This document shows, one piece after another, positions 43,593 through 50,540 of a stretch of DNA of 50,540 nucleotides. Source of the DNA: an uncultured Methanomassiliicoccus sp. (lineage in GTDB: Archaea; Thermoplasmatota; Thermoplasmata; Methanomassiliicoccales; Methanomassiliicoccaceae); assembly GCA_905202485.1 (NCBI GenBank), contig CAJKRY010000011.1, positions 1 through 50,540 on the forward strand, given 5' to 3'. The translations under genes and the position numbers were made by a program. Below the pieces are notes generated by a model that was given only the letters and a program-made list of their open reading frames with translations, searched no databases and was not told where the DNA came from. Every line of letters starts with the position of its first letter. The first letter of the stretch is position 1.

Positions 43593-44336
43593 TTACACTT
43601 TTTTTATCATACAGTAATCTGAAAACGGCACTTCATCGCTTGTATGAGTTTCAACTAATTCAAAACCAAAATGTTCATACATCTGAACATTGGACTTTGT
43701 AAATGTTTCTAATACAATATCCATATTTTTTCTTTCACAGTCTTCGATCACAGGAATGATCATTTTACGAAATATTCCAGATTCTCTGGACTGTTTTGAA
43801 ACTGCAACCTGAGTGATGTAAAAACAATTCTTACTGCATTTCTTAAACCAAGTTCTATTGTGAATCTTCTTTTGAAGATCCATTTTATTCAATATCAAAT
43901 CCAAATCATGCTTTGATATTTCACAGATAATCTTTCTTGTATTTATGGAATTAATCAACAAATTGAGCATAGAATATTCTTTTGCAGGTAGTCCGGTTAT
44001 GATTCCTGCAATGGAGTTTTCATCGTGTATGTATGCATCGCCTTTTGTTACGTTGATATGCAGATCTGATGCGGCAATCTTCTCTAATGTGCCTTTCGGA
44101 TCTGCAAGACCTTCTGTAAGAGAATCAAACTGTTCAGATTCCTAAAACTGTTCTACCAGAAATTCTGCTAATGCATTCACATCACTTAGTTTTGCACGTT
44201 GCACAGCATTCGTGTTTGTTTGAGAATCATCAGGCTGTGTATGGAGCACATCGGAAACTTGAGTATTGTTGATTATATCATATTCATTAATTTTTACATG
44301 AAGTAAGGTATGTGCATAACATTCAAAGTCTGTCAT
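43593..44336 (-). CDS. GNAT acetyltransferase with an in-frame amber codon
   Basis: One continuous frame of 247 residues interrupted by a single TAG at codon 65 (44142-44144). Codons on both sides belong to one acetyltransferase. Before it is the typical GNAT start VQRAKLSDVNALAEFLVEQF; after it come ESEQFDSLTEGL, SIAGIITG, the acetyl-CoA motif QVAVSKQSRESGIF, and NVQMYEHFGFELV near the end. The ATG overlaps the OsmC stop by 4 bases in a three-gene operon. If the host decodes TAG as pyrrolysine, the protein is full length; otherwise the gene is a recent pseudogene or the second half starts internally. No other lesion is seen. Confidence 0.65.
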
Positions 44337-44758
44337 TCTTTTGAAGTCACAACTGAAACTTTGATTCCTTCGGCAACGCTTCTGCTCACAGTGCAGTAAT
44401 CTTCAAAAACATCAAGGCAGTGGCGGAGTTTAGGACAGTCATCCACACCGTGGAAGATGTGCACATCTATGCTGGTAATTCTGATTTTATCATTTTCATT
44501 GCGTTCAGCATGCGTTGTAACTTCAGCATAAATGTTGGAGCAGTCCAGCCTGGATTTCTCTAAGCAGAATGTAAGGGAGGCGCAGAGACAGTTTCCCACA
44601 GCCGCTGCAAGAAGCTTTCCTGCATTAGGAAAGTTTCCGGTGCCGAGGGGCTCCGGCTCATCCATATAAATATCTTCAATTTTGTCGGAAGAGAAAGATA
44701 TTCTGAATCTGTATCCCTCTTCCCTGGAGATTACAACTGGACCTTTTTCAGGGCTCAT
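44333..44758 (-). CDS. OsmC family protein
   Basis: A 141-residue OsmC/Ohr-superfamily protein. Two conserved cysteine sites are visible, NCLCASLTFCLEKS (about 56-69) and DYCTVSRSV (about 120-128), plus the PNAGKLLAAAVGNC helix. Members reduce organic peroxides, though many archaeal ones are uncharacterised. It is coupled by 4-base overlaps to the nicotinate phosphoribosyltransferase gene upstream and the GNAT gene downstream. Confidence 0.82.
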   Translation of the reverse strand: MSPEKGPVVISREEGYRFRISFSSDKIEDIYMDEPEPLGTGNFPNAGKLLAAAVGNCLCASLTFCLEKSRLDCSNIYAEVTTHAERNENDKIRITSIDVHIFHGVDDCPKLRHCLDVFEDYCTVSRSVAEGIKVSVVTSKE

Positions 44759-45945
44759 AGTTCCATAGTCTCCAGCTGCTTAAGGACGTAGTTCCTTATT
44801 TCCTTCGGAGATTTTTCTTTGTAAAGCCTCTTTCCGCCTTTCATCAACTTTTCGAAGACAGGCTTCATGTCTGAGCCGCAGCAGAGACATACAGGAACAT
44901 CAGATTCATCAGAAGATATCTCCCAGGAGTTGCAGTCCGGGCACCTGAAGACATGCTTCTTTCCGCCAAGTTTTCCGCGTTTGGCAACAGGCTTTCCGTC
45001 TTTCTCAACAATATCCAATGCAAAGTCTACCGTGGGAGCATTCGAGATAGACGTTCCTACTCCAAAGCCGTCCACTCCGGCTCTGACTAGATCAGGAATC
45101 GTCGTTTCGTCGAGACCGCCGGATGCGATGATCTTTACGTCAGTAAAGCCGCGGATGTCAAGCTCCCATCTGACTTCTTTTATGATTTCAGCAAACGATC
45201 CTCTTCTGGAAGCCGGGGTATCCAAACGGATTCCATAAAGGTCTTTTATTGTTTCAGCAGCCAAGACCGCTTCGGATTTTTCATCAGAATATGTATCAGC
45301 AAGTGCGATGCGTTGAACAGAGGAATCAATTATTTCATCAAAAGCAGCAAATGCAAGCTTTGAGGAACCCATCATTATGATCAAAGCGTGAGGCATGGTG
45401 CCGTTTGGCTCTTCGCCGATGATCTCAGCTCCCATCAGTGAAGACACGCCGTCGCAGCCACCGATGTATGATGACCTGTCCAACATAGGACTGATCGCCG
45501 GGTGGGAGCGCCTTACTCCAAAAGCCATCATCGGCTTGTCTTCAGCAACGATCCTGCATCTTGCAGCCATGGTTGCTACGCCGGTAGAGTGGCACATGAA
45601 ACCCAGCATGGGGCTTTCCGGCATGCAGTATTCAGAATATTTTCCTTCCAGACTCAAAAGAGGAAGTTTCAGACCGCTCTGCGTCCTTGAAGGAAAGATC
45701 GTTCCTTCTGGAACTCCATAAATGTCAACGTCTCTGCCTTCCATGAAGCGCAGTGCTTCTTCCAGACCGCAGAACACTCCCCACTTCCAGCAGTTAGGTA
45801 GCGACCCCACAGTCATTTCTGCAAAGGCTTTCTCATCAAGCATGCCTTTGGCCTTTAAAATCTCCATTGTGCGTACGAAATAAATGTCTGTAGTCCTGCA
45901 TGCATTGATGTCGTCATCAGTCGCGGTAAAGTATCGCGGTTTCAT
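44755..45945 (-). CDS. pncB: Nicotinate phosphoribosyltransferase with C-terminal zinc ribbon
   Basis: A 396-residue enzyme joining nicotinate and PRPP to nicotinate mononucleotide in NAD salvage. It has the archaeal-type core: GVPEGTIFP, MCHSTGVATMAARCRI, GVRRSHPAISPMLDRSSYIG, the RGSFAEIIKEVRWELD segment, and IASGGLDETT followed by GVGTS phosphate-binding residues. The C-terminus carries a zinc ribbon (CPDC...CLCC). It is first in a three-gene operon with OsmC and GNAT genes. A clear ATG start (MKPRYFTATDDDI). Confidence 0.88.
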   Translation of the reverse strand: MKPRYFTATDDDINACRTTDIYFVRTMEILKAKGMLDEKAFAEMTVGSLPNCWKWGVFCGLEEALRFMEGRDVDIYGVPEGTIFPSRTQSGLKLPLLSLEGKYSEYCMPESPMLGFMCHSTGVATMAARCRIVAEDKPMMAFGVRRSHPAISPMLDRSSYIGGCDGVSSLMGAEIIGEEPNGTMPHALIIMMGSSKLAFAAFDEIIDSSVQRIALADTYSDEKSEAVLAAETIKDLYGIRLDTPASRRGSFAEIIKEVRWELDIRGFTDVKIIASGGLDETTIPDLVRAGVDGFGVGTSISNAPTVDFALDIVEKDGKPVAKRGKLGGKKHVFRCPDCNSWEISSDESDVPVCLCCGSDMKPVFEKLMKGGKRLYKEKSPKEIRNYVLKQLETMEL

Positions 45946-46017
45946 ATCCCTGTTCCCAAAGCCTGAAAGAACTTACAGTAAATAGGTTTTGGTGAGCTTT
46001 TGGAACGTTGGATGAAT

Positions 46018-46045
46018 TAAAAAAAGAATGCTGGAATTTACCAGC
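46018..46045 (-). terminator. Terminator downstream of enolase
   Basis: On the minus strand GCTGG-TAAATT-CCAGC followed by ATTCTTTTTTT, starting 8 bases after the enolase stop. Confidence 0.65.
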
Positions 46046-46052
46046 AGTTGTT

Positions 46053-47330
46053 TCATTTCAGAGCTGCAAATGCAGACCTGCCTGCATATTTTGCATTCTG
46101 GCCCAGCTTCTCTTCGATGCGCAGCAGCCTGTTGTATTTTGAAGTCCTTTCACCTCTGGCAGGAGCTCCAGTCTTAATCTGTCCGCAGCCAAGTGCAACA
46201 GCAATGTCCGCGATTGAAGTATCTTCCGACTCTCCTGATCTGTGGCTTACCATTACTGCGTAGTTGGAGTTCAAAGCAAGTTCTGCAGCTTCAATAGCCT
46301 CTGAAACAGTTCCTATCTGATTGACTTTTAAGAGCAGAGCATTGCCCGCGCCTGCTTCGATTCCTCTGCGCAGCCTTTCTGTATTGGTAACGAAAAGATC
46401 GTCTCCCACCAGCTGCAACTTTGAACCCAGCTTTTTGGTCATCTCAGTCATTGTTTCAAAGTCATCTTCCATTACCGGATCTTCAAGGCTGATCAGCGGA
46501 TAGGACTTTGCCAAACCGGCATAAAAATCAACAAGCTCGCCTGCATTGAGCGTTCTGCCGTCTAACGTATAACTTCCGTCAGCATAGAATTCAGAAGCTG
46601 CGGCATCCATTGCCATATACACATCTTTTCCAGGGGTATAGCCTGCGCCCTCGATGGCTTCCATAATAATATCCATGGCCTGAGGAGTTGTATCCAAAGC
46701 CGGCGCGAATCCTCCCTCGTCGCCAATGTTTATTGCACTCACGCCATATGATTTTTTAAGAAGGCTTTTCAGCTCATGGTAGACTTCTGCTCCCATTCTC
46801 AAGGCGTCGGCAAATGTCGCTGCTCCTGCCGGGGAGATCATGAATTCCTGAATCTTCAGATTGCTGCCTGCGTGTTTTCCCCCGTTGAGGATGTTCATCA
46901 TAGGCACAGGAAGAATATGGCTGCCGGGTGCAAGATATTCATGAAGCTCGACATTCTTAGACATTGCACCGGCTTTGGCAACAGCCAGAGAGACTGCAAC
47001 GGTTGCATTTGCTCCGAATTTGCTTTTATTGGGAGTTCCGTCTGCAGAAATCATGGCTTTGTCTACAGCCTTGAGATCCTGAACATCCATGCCTTCAATG
47101 ACTTTTGAAATGGAAGAACGGACGTTGTTTACAGCTTTCATAACACCCTTGCCGTTGTAACGTGCATCGCCGTCCCTGAGCTCCAATGCTTCATGGGAAC
47201 CTGTGGATGCACCTGAAGGAGCGATGGCAGACACACATGCCTTGTCTGCAGTTATCTCAGCTTCAACAGTAGGGTTTCCTCTAGAATCCAACACCTCTCT
47301 TGCCCATACACGAGTAATAGATGATGACAT
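46053..47330 (-). CDS. eno: Enolase (phosphopyruvate hydratase)
   Basis: A 425-residue glycolytic/gluconeogenic enzyme interconverting 2-phosphoglycerate and phosphoenolpyruvate. Signatures are AREVLDSRGNPTVE at the start, GDEGGFAP (about 203), the Mg-binding SLEDP and GDDLFVTN, catalytic Lys in LLKVNQIGTV, and VSHRSGESED near the C-terminus. Length is typical. The monocistronic gene is separated from L40e by about 150 bases and ends in a hairpin with a T-run. Confidence 0.96.
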   Translation of the reverse strand: MSSSITRVWAREVLDSRGNPTVEAEITADKACVSAIAPSGASTGSHEALELRDGDARYNGKGVMKAVNNVRSSISKVIEGMDVQDLKAVDKAMISADGTPNKSKFGANATVAVSLAVAKAGAMSKNVELHEYLAPGSHILPVPMMNILNGGKHAGSNLKIQEFMISPAGAATFADALRMGAEVYHELKSLLKKSYGVSAINIGDEGGFAPALDTTPQAMDIIMEAIEGAGYTPGKDVYMAMDAAASEFYADGSYTLDGRTLNAGELVDFYAGLAKSYPLISLEDPVMEDDFETMTEMTKKLGSKLQLVGDDLFVTNTERLRRGIEAGAGNALLLKVNQIGTVSEAIEAAELALNSNYAVMVSHRSGESEDTSIADIAVALGCGQIKTGAPARGERTSKYNRLLRIEEKLGQNAKYAGRSAFAALK

Positions 47331-47450
47331 TTATTCAACTCCGAATGATTAGAAGATGTATACTCATAAGATATTAATTACTGTATACTGAAAAGAAAAA
47401 TACTCAAAAGCAGAATATAAAGTACAAACTAAAACAGATAAGCAAAATTT

Positions 47451-47470
47451 AAAAGGAGGGGGCAAGCCCC
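47451..47470 (-). terminator. Terminator downstream of L40e
   Basis: GGGG-CAAG-CCCC stem, followed on the minus strand by TCCTTTTAAATTTT, about 15 bases after the L40e stop. Confidence 0.55.
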
Positions 47471-47485
47471 TGAATAAAGCCGAGA

Positions 47486-47635
47486 TTAGGCTTTCCTGCT
47501 TTCTTTTGCTTTTGGACGAAGCTTATCGTATCCACAGCGGCGGCAGCGGGTTGCTTTTGGTGCGTTGCGTGCGTCGCATTTCATGCAAATCTTCTTGTTA
47601 AGAAGCCTTTCGTCAGCTTCCTTGAAACGTGCCAT
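47486..47635 (-). CDS. rpl40e: 50S ribosomal protein L40e
   Basis: A 49-residue zinc-ribbon ribosomal protein: MARFKEADERLLNKKICMKC, DARNAPKATRCRRCGYDKLR, PKAKESRKA. The two CxxC knuckles (CMKC and CRRC) and the R.GY.KLRPK end are diagnostic for L40e. The start is supported by GAGG 6 bases before the ATG. It sits alone next to enolase. Confidence 0.95.
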   Translation of the reverse strand: MARFKEADERLLNKKICMKCDARNAPKATRCRRCGYDKLRPKAKESRKA

Positions 47636-47822
47636 GTAAATCCTCTGGGCTATGGAAGATAGATGTCATATAAATAGATTAGTATGAAAACAAGCCGCAT
47701 CAGGCTGCAAAGCTGGAATATCCAGCAGTTCCTATAAACAAGGATATTGTATTATTGAATTCATATTAATTATGGTTTAGAACGTTGCAGTATGAACAAG
47801 GGATAAGATGATTACCCGCTAA

Positions 47823-47879
47823 CAAGTTTACTTATGTTTTTGACAAGTTTTATATGCATAATATCAAGTATACTTGATA
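47823..47879 (+). promoter_or_regulatory. Operator region of the membrane-protein/HTH operon
   Basis: An 18-bp perfect palindrome TATCAAGTATACTTGATA (47862-47879) lies just after a TATA-like TTTTATATGC (47848-47857), where a repressor would block initiation. An 11-bp near copy CAAGTTTACTT is at 47823-47833 and a half site CAAGT at 47844. The three CAAGT words begin at 47823, 47844 and 47865, exactly 21 bp (two helical turns) apart. The HTH protein encoded at 48227 is the likely ligand. Confidence 0.6.
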
Positions 47880-47906
47880 GTAAGATGCTAAAATCAGGTA
47901 ATCAAA

Positions 47907-48224
47907 ATGGAAAAAGAAAAGATTCTGGAATTAAGCAGAGATGAGAACAAAGATGCAGATGAAAGAGAAGTTTACATAGATGACGAGTCTGCGTTCATAG
48001 GCCTGCTGGCAGTTTTAGCTCTGTCATTTATATACATGTTCTTTAAAATTTTTGATAACCAGCCGTATATGGATATGCTGTCAATCTTAACAGCAGGAAG
48101 CGCAGCAATGTCAATATACAAGTACACAAAGATCCCCGGCAAAAAACTCTTTCTAATAATGGGAATAATATTTGCAGCCGCAACTATAGTATTTGCTGCA
48201 TATTATATCATGGAGGCCCTTTAA
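47907..48224 (+). CDS. Two/three-helix membrane protein paired with HTH regulator (DUF6442-like)
   Basis: A 105-residue protein. The charged cytoplasmic start (MEKEKILELSRDENKDADER) resembles DUF6442 proteins of Firmicutes, which sit next to an XRE regulator as here. Three hydrophobic helices follow (about 30-47, 55-69, 80-102). Function is unknown. It is first gene of a two-gene operon; the regulator starts 2 bases after its stop. The similarity to a Firmicute gene pair suggests transfer from gut bacteria (inference). Confidence 0.65.
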   Translation: MEKEKILELSRDENKDADEREVYIDDESAFIGLLAVLALSFIYMFFKIFDNQPYMDMLSILTAGSAAMSIYKYTKIPGKKLFLIMGIIFAAATIVFAAYYIMEAL

Positions 48225-48226
48225 GG

Positions 48227-48436
48227 ATGAGCGGGAAGCTCGTGCTCAAAAACAGGCTCAAAGTAGCAAGAGCAGAGAAAAATTTATCACAGGACGATCT
48301 GGCAAAGATGATCGGCGTCTCAAGGCAGACTATCAGTTCAATCGAAACGGGGCAGTTCAGCCCCACTGCCAAACTAGCATTGATTATGTGCATCGCGCTG
48401 GATAAAAAATTCGAAGAATTATTTTATTTTGAATGA
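48227..48436 (+). CDS. XRE-family helix-turn-helix regulator
   Basis: A 69-residue DNA-binding protein almost entirely composed of a Cro/CI HTH: LKVARAEKNLSQDDLAKMIG, VSRQTISSIETGQFSPTAKL, then ALDKKFEELFYFE. It matches the short YvaO/Xre-type regulators common in Firmicutes. It probably represses its own operon through the palindrome at 47862-47879. It converges on rfcS. Confidence 0.9.
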   Translation: MSGKLVLKNRLKVARAEKNLSQDDLAKMIGVSRQTISSIETGQFSPTAKLALIMCIALDKKFEELFYFE

Positions 48437-48439
48437 GAG

Positions 48440-48456
48440 GGGCTGGAGAACAGCCC
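48440..48456. terminator. Hairpin between convergent HTH and rfcS genes
   Basis: GGGCTG-GAGAA-CAGCCC, 6-bp stem and 5-base loop, 3 bases past the HTH stop and 9 bases from the rfcS stop. Confidence 0.5.
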
Positions 48457-48465
48457 GGAATAAAA

Positions 48466-49437
48466 TTAATCTGCGCTGTCTCCCCTGTGCTCTCCCAGTA
48501 AAACCAGGTATGCAAGAAGGGATTCCAGCTGGATTCTTTCATTAGATCCTTCGACCATTCTGAATTCGATCTCACCGGTTCTGTCGATGAGCCTTACTTT
48601 TTCATAGTCTTCAATTTCCAGATCGAAGATTGTCTTGTGGATCTGTTTGAGAATATCCTCTCCCGACAGACCGTATGAAATCATAATTTCATCAAGCCTG
48701 TTTCTGGCGCCTATAAAGTCACCGGAAATTGCCGTTTCCAGCAGCTTTTGGACGTCCTCCGGTCGAGCCATTCCTGTAGTGTGGTATACAAGATCCACAT
48801 CGATAGTGGTTCCAAGAGATGCAGCAACCTGAAGAGAGTTTACAGCTTTTCTCATGTCGCCGTTAGAGACATGCACCAATGCGTCAAGAGCGTCTCCAGA
48901 TATTGTAAGACCTTCATTCTGTGCAATCGTTTCCAGATATGATTTTATGTCTTCTGCACGAAGCGGACGGAAACGGAAGACAGCGCACCTGGACTGGATA
49001 GGTTCAATTATTTTAGAAGAATAGTTGCAGGATAAGATAAATCTGCAGATCTTGCTGTATTTTTCCATAGTTCTTCTCAAAGCGGCCTGCGCATCAGAAG
49101 TGAGGGCATCCGCTTCATCCAGGAAAATTATTTTAAAATCGGCTCCTCCGATCGGAGCAGTCCTGGCAAATTCTTTTATTTTTCCTCTGACAACATCAAT
49201 ACCTCTTTCGTCTGAGGCATTCAGCTCATTGAAGTTGCCTTTCCAGGAATCACTGTAGAGCTCTCTGGCCATGGCAATGGCGGATGTTGTCTTTCCAGTA
49301 CCAGCAGGGCCTGCAAACATAAGATGCGGAAGGTTTTTGGTATTGACGTAAGACTGCAGCCTTTCGACTATGTCTGTCTGTCCTACAACTTCCTTCAGAG
49401 TCTTAGGTCGATACTTCTCTATCCAAATCTCATTCAT
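48466..49437 (-). CDS. rfcS: Replication factor C small subunit
   Basis: A 323-residue clamp-loader AAA+ ATPase that loads PCNA during replication. It has WIEKYRPKTLKEVVGQ at the start, Walker A GPAGTGKT (43-50), NASDERGIDVVR, Walker B IIFLDEADALT, sensor 1 LSCNYSSKI, and the arginine-finger SRC motif (EPIQSRC). Length is normal and no intein is present, although archaeal rfcS genes often carry one. The large subunit is not adjacent. Confidence 0.96.
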   Translation of the reverse strand: MNEIWIEKYRPKTLKEVVGQTDIVERLQSYVNTKNLPHLMFAGPAGTGKTTSAIAMARELYSDSWKGNFNELNASDERGIDVVRGKIKEFARTAPIGGADFKIIFLDEADALTSDAQAALRRTMEKYSKICRFILSCNYSSKIIEPIQSRCAVFRFRPLRAEDIKSYLETIAQNEGLTISGDALDALVHVSNGDMRKAVNSLQVAASLGTTIDVDLVYHTTGMARPEDVQKLLETAISGDFIGARNRLDEIMISYGLSGEDILKQIHKTIFDLEIEDYEKVRLIDRTGEIEFRMVEGSNERIQLESLLAYLVLLGEHRGDSAD

Positions 49438-49602
49438 CTAAACTCAGTAGACTAAATGAAGGAGTAGGCTTAAATCTTTTTGACTGTGAAAGGGCATTGT
49501 CGCAATTATTCATTTGTTGAGAAAGATACTCTAAAAGCAGTCTTTATAATCACGCGAAGCAATATGCACCTCAGCAGAGCATGATGCAGAAAAGTGACTA
49601 AC

Positions 49603-49980
49603 ATGGCTGAATATGACGATCTGAATAAGATCCCCGGCGGTGCTGAAGGCAATGGTCAAGATACGGAGGATCCTACCAACAAAATTTTTCAGAAACTTGA
49701 AAAAGCAGTTTACGGCGAAGAAAAAAGTTTTGTTATCAGCACAATATTGTCAATTCTACCAGGAGTAGGCCTGATGTACCTGAGAAAAATAAAACTCGGC
49801 ATCCAGTTTCTGGTCATTGAAATTCTTCTGCTGTCTGCCGGATATATTCTCAGCGGACTGCCTGGTAAGATCATATGGGCAGTAGGAATAATCGTATGGC
49901 TGCTACAGATATGGCAGACATTCGTCAAATATAATGAATACAAAATATATTTCGACAAAACTGGAAGAGCACCTTGGTAA
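49603..49980 (+). CDS. TM2-like membrane protein
   Basis: A 125-residue protein from the ATG at 49603 (MAEYDDLNK); a GTG three codons upstream is also in frame, but its GTGA more likely serves as ribosome-binding site. An acidic N-terminal ~45 residues precede two hydrophobic hairpin segments (FVISTILSILPGVGLMYLRK and IQFLVIEILLLSAGYIL...IIWAVGIIVWLLQIW), resembling the TM2 layout. It ends in KTGRAPW, echoed by TTGQKPW in the next gene, so the two are related. Function is unknown. Confidence 0.6.
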   Translation: MAEYDDLNKIPGGAEGNGQDTEDPTNKIFQKLEKAVYGEEKSFVISTILSILPGVGLMYLRKIKLGIQFLVIEILLLSAGYILSGLPGKIIWAVGIIVWLLQIWQTFVKYNEYKIYFDKTGRAPW

Positions 49981-50018
49981 CGCTTAAGCTCCCATGTTTT
50001 TCATTAATTTTTGCAAAT

Positions 50019-50034
50019 CCCGTAGACTGACGGG
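50019..50034 (+). other. Small hairpin between two TM2-like genes
   Basis: CCCGT-AGACTG-ACGGG, 5-bp stem, 40 bases after the first gene; possible 3' end structure. Confidence 0.35.
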
Positions 50035-50078
50035 GCACTCTTTATATTCATAAAACTCAGTGTGCGATTTTGAAAGAT

Positions 50079-50471
50079 ATGTTTTGCCCTAAATGCGGAA
50101 GCGATGTTGAAGCCGGTTCGAGTTATTGCAAAAAGTGTGGTGCCAGCTTAGATCATACGCCTCAAAGCGCCTATCAAAGTAGCACATACCAGAGCGGAAT
50201 TCCGCCGCAGTATGCAATTCCCCTCAAAAATTCAGGCATTGCAGCAGTACTGTCGTTCATCATACCCGGTGCCGGATTACTATATGCCGGCCAAATTGGA
50301 AAAGGACTTATATATTTCATAATCGGACTTGTCCTGACATTTGCAACTGCAGCGCTCATTGTGTTTGTAGTGCCACTTCTAATATTCTGGGTATGGCAGG
50401 TATATGATGCATACAATATCACTGAAGATTACAATCGCACGGTGCAGACTACCGGGCAGAAACCCTGGTAA
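50079..50471 (+). CDS. Zinc-ribbon TM2-like membrane protein
   Basis: A 130-residue protein from the ATG at 50079 (MFCPKCGSDVEAGSSYCKKC); a TTG three codons upstream is less likely. Residues 1-22 are a double-CxxC zinc ribbon, followed by a Ser/Gln/Tyr/Pro-rich linker (~25-55) and a TM2-type pair of helices (SGIAAVLSFIIPGAGLLYAG, IGKGLIYFIIGLVLTFATAA...) ending in an aromatic tail and TTGQKPW. A TATA-like TTTATATTC at 50041 implies a very short leader. Function is unknown; related to 49603-49980. Confidence 0.72.
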   Translation: MFCPKCGSDVEAGSSYCKKCGASLDHTPQSAYQSSTYQSGIPPQYAIPLKNSGIAAVLSFIIPGAGLLYAGQIGKGLIYFIIGLVLTFATAALIVFVVPLLIFWVWQVYDAYNITEDYNRTVQTTGQKPW

Positions 50472-50540
50472 ACCTCTTCATTTTTGTGAACCGCCCATCA
50501 TCTAAAGCTGATGTGCTTCCTAGTCAATACCTCTGTTGAG

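Noticed and set aside
1..50540. tRNA or rRNA genes
   Set aside because: I scanned for T-loop (GGTTCRA) and cloverleaf-like arms and saw none; a covariance-model search would be the decisive test.

Overview
The window reads as a piece of a euryarchaeal methanogen chromosome, most likely of the order Methanomassiliicoccales. The lineage is my inference. Archaeal information-processing genes are clear: replication factor C small subunit, ribosomal protein L40e, an archaeal-type topoisomerase I and NikR. Genes common in methylotrophic gut methanogens are also present: a DUF1638 protein, a COG0523 GTPase, cobyric acid synthases, and a giant adhesin with Listeria-Bacteroides (InlB B) repeats. By eye the DNA is about 42% GC. 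An amber codon inside an otherwise intact acetyltransferase gene fits a pyrrolysine-using host but does not prove one. Nothing marks a complete prophage, plasmid, CRISPR array or tRNA.

Layout. 1-7.2 kb: small accessory genes (start of a secreted protein, TfoX_C protein, bacterioferritin, DUF1638 protein, DEAD-box helicase). Three ribbon-helix-helix (RHH) genes, one of them broken, each stand divergent to a small minus-strand gene. 7.3-9.6 kb: a DUF3096-like peptide and an ABC-2 exporter operon. 9.7-13.2 kb: an AbiV-like protein and an operon of two cobyric acid synthase homologues, one cysteine-rich-domain fusion and one lacking the glutaminase half. 13.2-22 kb: a 1326-residue nuclease-helicase, endonuclease III, a FolC-type ligase, an asparagine-synthase-like protein and a FUSC membrane protein, all on the minus strand. 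22-35.2 kb: one 13.1-kb gene for a surface protein of about 4368 residues. 36-40.3 kb: nikR, topA and a COG0523 GTPase pair. 40.7-43.6 kb: a second ABC-2 operon with a membrane-anchored extracytoplasmic protein. 43.6-47.6 kb: nicotinate phosphoribosyltransferase-OsmC-GNAT operon, enolase and L40e. 47.8-50.5 kb: a membrane-protein/HTH-regulator pair with a palindromic operator, rfcS, and two related TM2-like proteins.

The most unusual signals are at gene starts. Three G-tracts of 10-12 lie on the coding strand at the 5' ends of surface or membrane genes: inside the secreted-protein gene, over the ribosome-binding region of the first ABC operon, and in the leader of the giant adhesin. They are candidate phase-variation or slippage switches. 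The adhesin also seems to start at CTG within an 8-bp inverted repeat that overlaps its Shine-Dalgarno sequence, and the second ABC operon seems to start at ATT. Other points of note are the in-frame TAG in the GNAT gene, a repeated divergent RHH module with a shared upstream motif, 21-bp-phased CAAGT sites ahead of the HTH operon, and an endonuclease III with His in place of one iron-sulfur cysteine.
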